Of a stretch of DNA of 64,000 nucleotides, positions 8,020-16,278 are shown piece by piece (the stretch's first letter is position 1; each line of letters begins with the position of its first letter). The DNA is from Arthrobacter_E sp044748305 (lineage in GTDB: Bacteria; Actinomycetota; Actinomycetes; Actinomycetales; Micrococcaceae), in contig NZ_JBIVFT010000005.1 in NCBI RefSeq assembly GCF_044748305.1, positions 1-64,000 of the forward strand, in the 5' to 3' direction. The notes beneath the pieces are model-generated. The model had not been told where the DNA came from. It saw only the letters and a program-made list of their open reading frames with translations, and did not search any database. The position numbers and the translations under genes are program-made.

Positions 8020-8814
8020 TCACACCCCGGGCGGAGGCGCGGAGCGGTAGTTCCTCGGGGACTTCTTGCCCTGCCGTTGGAGAGGGACACGCAAGGAGTA
8101 GCGGTCCGCACGGTAATAGGACACCGAGTAGTCCACGATGGTCTCCGCCACGTACGCATGGCGCTGGATCTTCAACAGCGGGGACCCGATGTCCACCTTG
8201 AGCAACGTGGCTACCGATGGGCTCGCCGCGGTGGCCTCGACGATGTCCTCACCCCAGTCCATCACCAGGCCATAGTTCTGCTCGAGTTCGCCATACAGGG
8301 ACACCGGAGCCTTGCCTGCCGTGATGCCGGGCGCACGGGAGGACAGGATGAAGTTCTCGTCGACGCTCATCGGCTCATTGTCGGCCAACAGGAGCCGCCG
8401 GAAGCGCACTACCGCTGTGCCTTCCGCGACCTCCAGTTCCCTGGCCAGATGGGCATTCGACCTGATCTCCTCGAAGCTCAGTACGCGCGACGTCGGCACC
8501 ATGCCTCGGCGCTGCATTTCCTCGCTGTACGAGGTCAGCTTGAGCTGAAGATCCATCTTGGGGCGGTGCACGAAGGTGCCCACGCCGACCATCCGGTCCA
8601 CCACATTGTCCCGCGCGAGGGAATCCAGGGCCTGGCGTACCGTCATGCGGGCGAGGGCGAAACGCTCACACAGCGCGCGCTCTGAGGGCAGCTCGGCTCC
8701 CGGCTGACAACTGCTGTCGATGAATGCCAGCAGGAGCGATTTGAGCTGCTCATAGAGCGGTACAGGGCTGTTCCTGTCGATCTCACCGCTGATGGCCGAG
8801 GCGCTGATGGGCAT
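8020..8814 (-). CDS. GntR-family regulator with UTRA domain (HutC/DasR-like)
   Basis: A 264-residue transcription factor. The N-terminal winged helix-turn-helix (about residues 18-82) has the classic PLYEQL...LPSERALCERFALARMTVRQALDSL pattern and a GTFVHRP turn. The rest (about 95-240) is a UTRA effector domain of the HutC subfamily, which usually binds sugar phosphates or other small metabolites. The ATG at 8814 gives MPISASAIS; longer starts would run into the ptsH coding region. It is divergent from ptsH with 88 bases between the starts, so it may control HPr and itself. DasR/NagR-type control of PTS genes by GlcN-6-P is a plausible model, not shown. Confidence 0.88.
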   Translation of the reverse strand: MPISASAISGEIDRNSPVPLYEQLKSLLLAFIDSSCQPGAELPSERALCERFALARMTVRQALDSLARDNVVDRMVGVGTFVHRPKMDLQLKLTSYSEEMQRRGMVPTSRVLSFEEIRSNAHLARELEVAEGTAVVRFRRLLLADNEPMSVDENFILSSRAPGITAGKAPVSLYGELEQNYGLVMDWGEDIVEATAASPSVATLLKVDIGSPLLKIQRHAYVAETIVDYSVSYYRADRYSLRVPLQRQGKKSPRNYRSAPPPGV

Positions 8815-8841
8815 GCTGACTCCGTGGACGCGGATGAACGG

Positions 8842-8897
8842 TTGACAGCTACTATTCTTGTTCAGATAGCTGTACCGGTCTAATGAATTCCTAGGAG
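8842..8897 (+). promoter_or_regulatory. ptsH promoter and candidate GntR operator
   Basis: A perfect TTGACA (8842-8847) is followed after 17 bases by GATAGC (8865-8870). Overlapping it is an inverted repeat ACAGCTA (8845-8851)/TAGCTGT (8867-8873). Just downstream, ACCGGTCTA (8874-8882) resembles one half of the ACTGGTCTAGACCAGT-like sites bound by DasR/NagR regulators; the other half is poor. TAGGAG (8892-8897) is the ptsH ribosome-binding site. Promoter likely; operator identity uncertain. Confidence 0.55.
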
Positions 8898-8902
8898 TAC
8901 CC

Positions 8903-9178
8903 GTGCCCCTCGTCCGCGCCCGCATCGCCGCCGCGATCGGACTGCATGCCAGGCCCGCCGCCGACTTCGTCCGCGCCGTCACCGAAACGGAGCTGCCGGT
9001 CACCATCGCGAAGGTGGGCCAGGAACCCGTCGACGCCCGGTCACTGCTGGAGGTCATGACAGCGGACTTCACCCAGGGCACGGACGTCGTCCTGGGGCTC
9101 GACGATGACAAGTACCGCTCCCCCGCCGCGCAGACGACGCTCGAACGACTCAAGGAGCTTCTGGAGACTCAGCGCTGA
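8903..9178 (+). CDS. ptsH: Phosphocarrier protein HPr
   Basis: The 91-residue general phosphocarrier of the phosphoenolpyruvate:sugar phosphotransferase system. It carries phosphate from enzyme I to the sugar-specific EIIA proteins. The active-site motif GLHARPAA places the phosphorylated histidine at H15. S47 in DARSLLEVM lies where Firmicutes HPr has its regulatory serine. The GTG start follows TAGGAG with six bases spacing. Enzyme I is not in the window, so this is a detached ptsH paired with a divergent GntR gene. The next gene is convergent and a strong terminator separates them. Confidence 0.93.
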   Translation: MPLVRARIAAAIGLHARPAADFVRAVTETELPVTIAKVGQEPVDARSLLEVMTADFTQGTDVVLGLDDDKYRSPAAQTTLERLKELLETQR

Positions 9179-9217
9179 GCCTCGGGCGGCGGCGCTGCCG
9201 CCATCCCCGCACCTGAA

Positions 9218-9261
9218 CAGACGACGGCGGCCCCTCCCGAAGGAAGGGCCGCCGTCGTCTG
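9218..9261. terminator. Bidirectional terminator between ptsH and ctaF
   Basis: A perfect 16-bp stem (9218-9233 with 9246-9261) around a 12-base loop, between the converging 3' ends of ptsH and the ctaCDF operon. Confidence 0.85.
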
Positions 9262-9282
9262 TCGTCAGCTGCGAAGAGTCAC

Positions 9283-9684
9283 TCAGTGAGCGTGATCGCC
9301 TCGGCTGTACTCGAACACCCAGCCGACCAGAGCCACGACGGCCAGGCCTGCTGCGATGAAGAGGATCCACCAGCCGACCGCGAGGCCGAGGAAACCACCG
9401 GCGCACGCGAGGCCGAGGACCAGCGGCCACCAGCTCCAAGGGCTGAAGTGGCCCTGCTCGCCGGCGCCTTCATGGATCTCGGCGTCCTCGCGGTCCTCAG
9501 GACGCATACCGACGCGCTTGCCGGTGAAGCCGAGGTAGAAGCCGATCATGCCGGCCAGGCCGCCCACCAGGAGGATGCCGAGGATGCCGACCCACTCGGT
9601 CCAGTTGGTCAGGAAACCGTAGACGATGGAAACCGGGACGAAGAAGAAGACGCCGGTTCCGAAGAGCCAGGACTCGATTTTCAC
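9283..9684 (-). CDS. ctaF: Cytochrome c oxidase subunit IV (CtaF)
   Basis: A small accessory subunit of the actinobacterial aa3 oxidase, 133 residues with four membrane segments in two pairs (about 5-25, 31-52 and 84-101, 104-126) separated by a charged loop containing GKRVGMRPEDREDAEIHEGAG. This hairpin-loop-hairpin pattern and the position after ctaD identify it. Its start overlaps the stop of ctaD by 4 bases, so translation is coupled. It ends the ctaC-ctaD-ctaF operon at the terminator 9218-9261. Confidence 0.93.
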   Translation of the reverse strand: MKIESWLFGTGVFFFVPVSIVYGFLTNWTEWVGILGILLVGGLAGMIGFYLGFTGKRVGMRPEDREDAEIHEGAGEQGHFSPWSWWPLVLGLACAGGFLGLAVGWWILFIAAGLAVVALVGWVFEYSRGDHAH

Positions 9685-11366
9685 TTGGCGACTCCCTTCG
9701 ATACTGCGGAGGTGTGAGCCGGAGCGAGCTCCGGGTGGTGCAGATCCAGCGCGGGACGCTCAGAGCGGATACGCGGGATGGACGTGAAGTTGTGGCGCGG
9801 CGGCGGGCAGGACGTGGCCCACTCGAGCGAAGCACCGAAGCCCCACGGGTCATCCACAGTGACCTTCTTGTCGCTGCGCCACGTGATGTACACATTCCAG
9901 AAGAACGGGATCAGGGACGCGCCCAGGACGAAGGAGGAGATCGTGGAGAACTGGTTCATGAACGTGAAGTTGTCCTGCGGCATGTAATCCGCGTAACGAC
10001 GCGGCATGCCGAGCACACCCAGCCAGTGCTGGATCAGGAAGGTTCCGTGGAAGCCGAGGAACAGCATCCAGAAGTGGATCTTGCCAAGGCGCTCGTTGAG
10101 CATCTTGCCCGTCCACTTCGGCCACCAGAAGTAGAAGCCTGCGAACATCGCGAACACCACGGTGCCGAAGACGACGTAATGGAAGTGCGCAACCACGAAG
10201 TAGCTGTCGGAAAGCTGGAAGTCCAGCGGCGGCGAGGAGAGGATGATGCCGGTCAGACCACCGAAGAGGAAGGTGACCATGAAGCCGAGGCTCCAGAGCA
10301 TCGGGGTCTCGAAGGTGATCGAGCCTCCCCAGAGTGTTCCGATCCAGTTGAAGAACTTCACGCCGGTCGGGACCGCGATCAGCATCGTCATGAAGGAGAA
10401 GAACGGAAGCAGCACGGAACCGGTGACGTACATGTGGTGTGCCCACACCGTGACCGAGAGGGCCGCGATCGAGATCGTGGCGTAGACCAGGCCCTTGTAA
10501 CCGAAGATCGGTTTACGGCTGAAGACCGGGAAGATCTCCGAAACGATGCCGAAGAACGGCAGCGCGATGATGTACACCTCGGGGTGACCGAAGAACCAGA
10601 ACAAGTGCTGCCAGAGCACGGCTCCGCCGTTCTCCGGGTCGAAGATGTGTGCTCCGAAGCGACGGTCGGCACCCAGGCCGAACAGGGCCGCAGCCAGCGG
10701 GGGGAACGCCATCAGGACCAGGATGGCCGTGATCAGGGTGTTCCAGGTGAAGATCGGCATGCGCCACATGGTCATGCCCGGGGCACGCATGCAGACGATC
10801 GTGGTGATGAAGTTGACCGCGCCCAGGATCGTGCCGAAGCCGGAGAGGCCGAGGCCGAACACCCAGAGGTCACCACCCACACCGGGAGAGAACGTCGTAT
10901 TGGACAGCGGCGCGTAGGCGAACCAGCCGAAGGAGGCGGCACCCTGAGGGGTGATGAAGCCGGAGACCGCGATGGTGGAGCCGAACAGGAAGAACCAGAA
11001 GGCCAGCGCGTTCAGTCGCGGGAAGGCGACGTCGGGTGCGCCGATCTGCAGGGGCATGATGACGTTTGCGAAGCCGGCGAAGAGCGGCGTGGCGAACATC
11101 AGGAGCATGACCGTGCCGTGCATCGTGAACAGCTGGTTGTACTGTTCCTTGGTCTGCAGGATCTGCATGCCGGGCTCGAAGAGCTCCGCACGGATGAGCA
11201 GCGCCATGACGCCGCCCAGGCAGAAGAAGATGAACGAGGCGATCAGGTACATGTACCCGATCGTCTTGTGGTCGGTGGACGTGATCCAGTTGACCACGAT
11301 CCGGCCCTTGGACTTCGGCACCACAGGTGCGTCCAGGACCCCAGCGGGTTGAGTGTAGGTAGCCAC
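9681..11366 (-). CDS. ctaD: Cytochrome c oxidase subunit I (CtaD)
   Basis: The catalytic haem-copper subunit that reduces oxygen to water and pumps protons. The 561 residues contain twelve predicted helices. Visible ligands are the haem a histidine in MHGTVMLLMF, the CuB/crosslink motif HPEVYIIALP, the two CuB histidines in WAHHMYVTG, and the haem a3/haem a histidines in HFHYVVFG. The C-terminal tail of about 50 residues is rich in Pro and His, common in actinobacteria. Ten bases separate it from ctaC upstream. Confidence 0.98.
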   Translation of the reverse strand: MATYTQPAGVLDAPVVPKSKGRIVVNWITSTDHKTIGYMYLIASFIFFCLGGVMALLIRAELFEPGMQILQTKEQYNQLFTMHGTVMLLMFATPLFAGFANVIMPLQIGAPDVAFPRLNALAFWFFLFGSTIAVSGFITPQGAASFGWFAYAPLSNTTFSPGVGGDLWVFGLGLSGFGTILGAVNFITTIVCMRAPGMTMWRMPIFTWNTLITAILVLMAFPPLAAALFGLGADRRFGAHIFDPENGGAVLWQHLFWFFGHPEVYIIALPFFGIVSEIFPVFSRKPIFGYKGLVYATISIAALSVTVWAHHMYVTGSVLLPFFSFMTMLIAVPTGVKFFNWIGTLWGGSITFETPMLWSLGFMVTFLFGGLTGIILSSPPLDFQLSDSYFVVAHFHYVVFGTVVFAMFAGFYFWWPKWTGKMLNERLGKIHFWMLFLGFHGTFLIQHWLGVLGMPRRYADYMPQDNFTFMNQFSTISSFVLGASLIPFFWNVYITWRSDKKVTVDDPWGFGASLEWATSCPPPRHNFTSIPRIRSERPALDLHHPELAPAHTSAVSKGVAK

Positions 11367-11376
11367 GAGACGTCCC

Positions 11377-12249
11377 TTAGTTCTTTGCGTTCAGATTCGG
11401 GTTGCGGTCGTACTTGTTGCCAAGCTCGCCCGTATTGCCCTGCTTGCGGAGATCTTCCATATGGGCCTGGAACTCGGCCTCGGAAACCACCTTCACGCGG
11501 AAGAGCATCTCGGAGTGGTACTCACCGCAGAGCTCGGCGCACTTACCGTCGTAGGTGCCTTCCTTCGTGGGCGTGAAGTTCAGGTAGTTCGTCTTGCCCG
11601 GGATCATGTCGCGCTTCTGCAGGAAGGCGGGGACCCAGAAGGAGTGAATGACGTCGCGGGAGTTGAGCTCCAGCTCGACGCTCTTGTTCACGGGCAGGTA
11701 CAGGGTGGGGAGCTTGTCCTTGTCCACGTCATTACCGGTCAGGTGCGCCTGAACGCCGCCTTCGTAGACCGGCTGCTGAATGACGTTGCCCTGCTTGTAG
11801 TTGAAGTCCCATGCCCACTGCTTGCCACGGACGTCGACGACGACGTCGGCCGGCTTCGAGCGGTCATCGATCGCCTGCTGGTCACGGTCGGTGAAGTAGA
11901 AGAAGACCAGAACCATGAACAGCGGGATCGTCAGATAGAAGACCTCGAGCGGCAGGTTGTAGCTCAGCTGCTTCGGGAAGCCGGTGGTGCCCTTCCGCCG
12001 ACGGTAGGCGATGATGCACCAGATGATCAGACCCCAGGTGACGATGCCGACGGCAATAGCGGCGATCCATGAGTTCACCCAGAGGTCGATGATCCGACCG
12101 GTGTGATTGGTGACGTCCTTGTCAGAAGGAAGCCACCCCCTGGCGACCTCCGATGAACATCCGGTCAATGCCAACGCACCGGCTACGGCGACGCCGGTGA
12201 TCGCCGTGATCTTCCCGCGTCGGCTGCCGGTTCGGTTCTGCGAACTCAC
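11377..12249 (-). CDS. ctaC: Cytochrome c oxidase subunit II (CtaC), lipoprotein
   Basis: The CuA subunit that accepts electrons from QcrC. I chose the GTG at 12249 (MSSQNRTGSRR...), preceded by AGAGGAAGGG; earlier starts lack a ribosome site. This gives 290 residues with a twin-Arg-free signal peptide ending in the lipobox ALTGC (C31), two membrane helices (about 54-80 and 100-120) and a periplasmic-type cupredoxin domain. CuA ligands are visible as the His in DVIHSFWVP and the cluster CAELCGEYHSEM. It is first of the ctaCDF operon; erpA lies upstream behind a hairpin. Confidence 0.96.
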   Translation of the reverse strand: MSSQNRTGSRRGKITAITGVAVAGALALTGCSSEVARGWLPSDKDVTNHTGRIIDLWVNSWIAAIAVGIVTWGLIIWCIIAYRRRKGTTGFPKQLSYNLPLEVFYLTIPLFMVLVFFYFTDRDQQAIDDRSKPADVVVDVRGKQWAWDFNYKQGNVIQQPVYEGGVQAHLTGNDVDKDKLPTLYLPVNKSVELELNSRDVIHSFWVPAFLQKRDMIPGKTNYLNFTPTKEGTYDGKCAELCGEYHSEMLFRVKVVSEAEFQAHMEDLRKQGNTGELGNKYDRNPNLNAKN

Positions 12250-12363
12250 AGACGGCCCTTCCTCTTTGTTTCTGCACGTGGCGACGTTTTTATGGCACCA
12301 CAAGCTTTGAGTTTTACTACCCGATGTAGAGCTTACCGCTACGAACAGCGTTTTGCTCACACA

Positions 12364-12414
12364 ACAGCCGTGTGCGTCGCACATTCTTGAGTGACGTGCG
12401 CAGCACACGGCTGT
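12364..12414 (-). terminator. Hairpin downstream of erpA
   Basis: ACAGCCGTGTGC (12364-12375) pairs perfectly with GCACACGGCTGT (12403-12414); inner bases GTCGCAC/GTGCGC extend the stem. It lies between erpA and the ctaC promoter region on the minus strand. The U-run is weak, so termination efficiency is uncertain. Confidence 0.65.
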
Positions 12415-12430
12415 CGTGGTGGGGCAGGGC

Positions 12431-12811
12431 TCAGTGGAACGAGTCGCCGCAGGCGCAGGACCCTCCCGCATTCGGGTTGTCGATGGTGAAGCCCTGCTTG
12501 GAAATGGTGTCTTCGAAGTCGATGGAAGCGCCGCTCAGGTACGGAACGCTCATCTTGTCCACCACGACCTCGACACCGTCGAAATCGCGGACCGAGTCGC
12601 CGTCCAGGACACGCTCGTCGAAGTACAGCTGGTAGATCAGGCCGGAGCAGCCACCCGGCTGCACGGCGACCCGCAGGCGCAGATCGGTACGGCCTTCCTG
12701 CTCGAGGAGGCTTCGGACCTTGTCCGCGGCCACGTCGCTGAGCAGGACCTCGTGGCTCGGCAGCCCGTCATCGGTGGTGGCAGCGACGTTCTCACTGGTG
12801 CTGGTGCTCAT
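12431..12811 (-). CDS. erpA: Iron-sulfur cluster insertion protein ErpA (A-type carrier)
   Basis: A 126-residue A-type carrier that delivers Fe-S clusters to apo-proteins. The three conserved cysteines are C55 in GGCSG and C119/C121 in the C-terminal GGSCACGDSFH. The start follows AAAGAGGAGAACCGCC, a strong ribosome site. It lies upstream of the cytochrome oxidase genes, a placement common in related actinobacteria; the Rieske protein in this window is a possible client. The first 20 residues are a flexible Ser/Thr-rich extension. Confidence 0.93.
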   Translation of the reverse strand: MSTSTSENVAATTDDGLPSHEVLLSDVAADKVRSLLEQEGRTDLRLRVAVQPGGCSGLIYQLYFDERVLDGDSVRDFDGVEVVVDKMSVPYLSGASIDFEDTISKQGFTIDNPNAGGSCACGDSFH

Positions 12812-12949
12812 GGCGGTTCTCCTCTTTCATCTTCCCGGGGCCTGTCATGACCCAGGGACGTTACGTCTCTGACTATGCTACGGCGGATGGCCCACACGCC
12901 TTAACACTCAGGTCAACGCGCGCGGCCCCTTTCTTCTTCCCGGAGAGGC

Positions 12950-14359
12950 TCAGTGCCCGTCGTTGAGTGCGAGCAAGAGGAGGGCTTCCGCCAGGATCGC
13001 CTTACGGAACTCCGCGATGTGCAGAGATTCGTTGGCGCTGTGTGCGCGGGAGTCGGGATCCTCGACGCCGGTGACCAGGATCTGCGCCTGCGGGTAGAGC
13101 TCCACGAGCTCTGCGATGAACGGGATGGAGCCGCCGATGCCCGTTCCGACCGATTCGGTCCCCCAGGCCTGGGCCAAGGACTCCATCATCAGACGAGCGG
13201 CCGGCGATCCCATGTCGACCGCGAACGGGTTGCCCATCTCCCCCGGCGTGAAGGTCACCTGGGCACCGAACGGAGCGTTTGACTCCACATGTGCGCGGAC
13301 CGCGTCCATGGCTGCTTCCGGGGACTGACCCGGGGCGATGCGCAGGCTGAACTTGGCCCGGGCCGCCGGCAGGAGCGTGTTGCTGGCCACCTCCACGCTG
13401 GGCGCATCGATGCCGATGATGGACAGGGCCGGCTTGGTCCAGATCCGGGAGGTGATGCTTCCCTCTCCCGCAAGCCGCACGCCGTCGAGCACCGAGGCGT
13501 CCGCACGGTAATCCGCCTCCGGCATGTCGACGTCGGCGTCGTCGTGGGAGACCAGTCCGGCGATCGCGACGTTGCCCTTCTCATCGTGGAAGGTGCTGAT
13601 GAGCCGCGCCAGCAGCGTCGGTGCATCCAGCACCGGCCCGCCGAACATGCCGGAATGCACGGCGTGATCGAGGACGCGAACCTCCACCGTGCCGTCCACC
13701 AGTCCCCGGAGACTCGTGGTGAGCGCCGGGACGCCGATCTTCCAGTTGCTCGAATCGGCGACCACGATCACGTCGGCGGCCAGCTCGGCCTGGTGTTCCT
13801 CGAGGAACGCCCGGAACGTCGGGGACCCGGCCTCTTCCTCGCCTTCGATGAACAGCGTCACACCGAGGCCGAGCTCGTCCCCGAGGACCTTCGCCACGGC
13901 CGCGCTTGCGGCGAGGTGAACCATGATCCCCGCCTTGTCGTCGGCCGCGCCACGGCCGTACAGGCGACCGTCCCGCTCAACCGCGACGAACGGCGCAGAC
14001 TCCCAGAGCGCGGTGTCTCCAGGGGGCTGCACATCGTGGTGCGCGTACAGCAGGACGGTGGGCTTGCCCTCCTTCGCCAGGCGGCGGGCGACGACGGCGG
14101 GCCCACCCGGCGTTCCGTCCTCCTTGGCGGCCCGGTGCACGCCGACCTGCGGGAAACCTGCGGCTTCGGCGAGCTCGGCGACGGCCGCTGCGCTGCGGTC
14201 CAGCTGGCTCGCGTCGAAGCTCGCCCAGGCGATGCCCGGAATGGCGACAAGATCCTTGAGGGTCTCAAGGGTTCCGGTGAAGGACTCGTCGATCGCTGCG
14301 CGCAGTGCCTCGGCGTGTGGGCCGGCTGCGGCCAGGGTGTTTTCCTCGTGAGAAGTCAT
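12950..14359 (-). CDS. M20-family dipeptidase
   Basis: A cytoplasmic zinc metallopeptidase of the M20/ArgE-DapE-CPG2 family, 469 residues. Metal-site motifs are YAHHDVQP (first zinc histidine and the conserved Asp), GRGAADDKAG (bridging Asp) and FIEGEEEAGSPTF (general-base Glu and metal Glu). The dimerisation insert occupies about residues 215-335. It is close to the Arthrobacter/Streptomyces 'dipeptidase' group that cleaves diverse dipeptides; the true substrate is not deducible. It is monocistronic and divergent from the DUF3043 gene. Confidence 0.9.
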   Translation of the reverse strand: MTSHEENTLAAAGPHAEALRAAIDESFTGTLETLKDLVAIPGIAWASFDASQLDRSAAAVAELAEAAGFPQVGVHRAAKEDGTPGGPAVVARRLAKEGKPTVLLYAHHDVQPPGDTALWESAPFVAVERDGRLYGRGAADDKAGIMVHLAASAAVAKVLGDELGLGVTLFIEGEEEAGSPTFRAFLEEHQAELAADVIVVADSSNWKIGVPALTTSLRGLVDGTVEVRVLDHAVHSGMFGGPVLDAPTLLARLISTFHDEKGNVAIAGLVSHDDADVDMPEADYRADASVLDGVRLAGEGSITSRIWTKPALSIIGIDAPSVEVASNTLLPAARAKFSLRIAPGQSPEAAMDAVRAHVESNAPFGAQVTFTPGEMGNPFAVDMGSPAARLMMESLAQAWGTESVGTGIGGSIPFIAELVELYPQAQILVTGVEDPDSRAHSANESLHIAEFRKAILAEALLLLALNDGH

Positions 14360-14452
14360 GCGCCCAGCCTACCTGCGAAGCCTTCTCACCAGGCTGAAGC
14401 GTCCGTGAGATCGGATGAGCTGCGGAATGGCGTGGGGACGGTCCGCAACGAG

Positions 14453-14464
14453 TATCCTTGTGGG
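14453..14464 (+). promoter_or_regulatory. Leaderless-type -10 box of the DUF3043 gene
   Basis: TATCCT (14453-14458) fits the actinobacterial TANNNT -10 consensus and ends six bases before the GTG at 14465, so transcription is predicted to begin at the start codon. No ribosome-binding site is seen. A matching -35 box is not obvious. Confidence 0.5.
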
Positions 14465-15049
14465 GTGTTTGGACGAAAGAAGGACGAGCCCCAGTCGCCG
14501 GCCGAGACCGAGGTGAGCCCCGCCGCTCCCCTGGCCGGCAAAGGCGCCCCCACCCCTAAGCGGAAGGATCAGGTGGCAGCGCGCAAGCGGCCTTTGGTCC
14601 CGGAGGACCGGAAGGCCTCCAAGCAGGCCGAGCGCCTCGCCGTCGCCGAGCAGCGCGCCAAGGTGCGTTCAGCCATGGACACCGGAGATGAGCGTTTCCT
14701 TCCGGTCCGCGACAAGGGTCCGCAGAAGCGATTCGCCCGTGACCTCGTGGACTCCCGCTTCAATGTCGGCGAGTTCCTGATGTTCGGTGCGCTCATCTTC
14801 GTGGTGGTCTCATTGGTGGTCCCCCAGCGCAGCGACGGCCAGTGGATCGTCCTGGCGGCTTTCTGGGTCATGTTCCTCGTCGTCTTCGTCGACACCTTCT
14901 GGCTGAGCCGGCGTCTCAAGAAGGCCCTGACCAACAAGTTCGGACAGGTCGAACGCGGCACCGTCTGGTACGGCTGCATGCGGGCCTTGCAGTTCCGGAA
15001 GCTGCGTCTGCCGAAGCCTCAGGTGAGCCGCGGGCAGCGCCCCGAGTAA
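14465..15049 (+). CDS. DUF3043 family membrane protein
   Basis: A 194-residue actinobacterial protein of unknown function. The start (GTG, MFGRKKDEPQ) is typical for the family. Residues 1-100 are charged and Lys/Arg-rich with a PKRKDQVAARKRPLVPEDRKASK stretch split over conserved blocks, followed by two membrane helices (about 103-120 and 126-147) and a basic cytosolic tail. It is likely an inner-membrane protein with a large cytoplasmic N-terminus. It ends in a strong terminator. It is divergent from the dipeptidase gene. Confidence 0.86.
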   Translation: MFGRKKDEPQSPAETEVSPAAPLAGKGAPTPKRKDQVAARKRPLVPEDRKASKQAERLAVAEQRAKVRSAMDTGDERFLPVRDKGPQKRFARDLVDSRFNVGEFLMFGALIFVVVSLVVPQRSDGQWIVLAAFWVMFLVVFVDTFWLSRRLKKALTNKFGQVERGTVWYGCMRALQFRKLRLPKPQVSRGQRPE

Positions 15050-15062
15050 TTCAGCCGGCCGC

Positions 15063-15110
15063 ACGAAAGGCGCCGTCCCACCCGTTGAGGGGTGGGACGG
15101 CGCCTTTCGT
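15063..15110. terminator. Bidirectional terminator between DUF3043 gene and pyrD
   Basis: A perfect 21-bp stem (15063-15083 with 15090-15110) and a 6-base loop, with AAAGG/CCTTT ends giving short U-runs in both directions. Confidence 0.9.
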
Positions 15111-15118
15111 CATGGTGG

Positions 15119-16186
15119 CTACCGACGCAGCTTGGCGAGACCGCGGTTGATGTGGCCGGCCCAGAACGGTCCTTCGTACAGGAAAGCCGTGTAGCCCTGC
15201 ACAAGGTTCGCCCCGGCGTCGAGCCGCTCCTGAACATCGTCCGCGGTCTCGACACCGCCCACCGAAATGATCGTCATCTCCTGGGGGACCTGGGCGCGGA
15301 GTCGCTGAAGCACCTCCAGCGAGCGGGCCTTCAGCGGAGCTCCGGAGAGTCCGCCCGCCCCGCAGGCCTCCACCTTCTCGGCGGGGGCCTCAAGGCCCTC
15401 CCGCCCGATCGTCGTGTTCGTGGCGATGATCCCGTCCAGGCCCAGATCGACTGCCAGCCGCGCGACGTCGTCGAGATCCTCATCATTGAGATCCGGAGCG
15501 ATCTTCACCAGCAGGGGGACATGACGGCCTGCGCTGCGGTCAGCCTCCTCGCCGACCGCCTCCAGGAGCGGACGCAAAGAGTCCACGTTCTGCAGCAGCC
15601 GCAGGCCGGGGGTGTTCGGTGAGCTGACATTGACCACCAGATAATCGGCCTGAGGCGCCAGGGTCCTCGTGCTCAGCAGATAGTCCTCCGTGGCATGCTC
15701 CAGCTCCACCACCTTGGTCTTGCCGATGTTCACCCCGATCACCGGGCGGACCCCCGGGTACTTCCGTGACAGCGCGGCGCGCGCGGCCGCGATCCGCGGA
15801 GCGACCTCGACGGCGCCGTCGTTGTTGAACCCCATCCGGTTGATCACCGCCCGGTCCTCGACCAGACGGAAGAGACGCGGCTTCTCATTGCCCGGCTGAG
15901 CAGAACCCGTGATGGTGCCTGCCTCGATGTGCCCGAAACCCATCGCGGCGAGAGCCTCGATGGCCAGCCCTTCCTTGTCGAAGCCGGCGGCGAGGCCGAA
16001 AGGCGACGGGAAGTCCAGGCCGAGAGCGCGGGTCTTCAGCGCAGGGTGCGGACGGTTGATACGGTGCAGCAGTCCCCCGGCTCCTGCCGTGTTGAAGAAT
16101 CGGATCGCCTGGTAACCGATCCGGTGGGCCTTCTCCGGATCCATCCAGGAGAAGGCAAGGCGGAAGACGGTGGGATAAATGCGCAT
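15119..16186 (-). CDS. pyrD: Dihydroorotate dehydrogenase (quinone), class 2
   Basis: Fourth step of pyrimidine synthesis: oxidises dihydroorotate to orotate with FMN and passes electrons to membrane quinone. The ATG at 16186 gives 355 residues with the class 2 N-terminal amphipathic region (MRIYPTVFRLAFSWMDPE), then FGLAAGFDKEG, the MGFNNDG loop and the catalytic-Ser motif VSSPNTPGLR. The C-terminal FMN phosphate region reads ISVGGVETADD. It is not clustered with the other pyr genes at 61-64 kb in this window. Confidence 0.96.
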   Translation of the reverse strand: MRIYPTVFRLAFSWMDPEKAHRIGYQAIRFFNTAGAGGLLHRINRPHPALKTRALGLDFPSPFGLAAGFDKEGLAIEALAAMGFGHIEAGTITGSAQPGNEKPRLFRLVEDRAVINRMGFNNDGAVEVAPRIAAARAALSRKYPGVRPVIGVNIGKTKVVELEHATEDYLLSTRTLAPQADYLVVNVSSPNTPGLRLLQNVDSLRPLLEAVGEEADRSAGRHVPLLVKIAPDLNDEDLDDVARLAVDLGLDGIIATNTTIGREGLEAPAEKVEACGAGGLSGAPLKARSLEVLQRLRAQVPQEMTIISVGGVETADDVQERLDAGANLVQGYTAFLYEGPFWAGHINRGLAKLRR

Positions 16187-16278
16187 GAGTCCATTTTTTC
16201 CCCTCAGAGCACCCCAGACAAATGAAGAGCTGCCAGGACTAGGATTACGATGCGGACATCGGAGCTTCAGGAGGGGAT

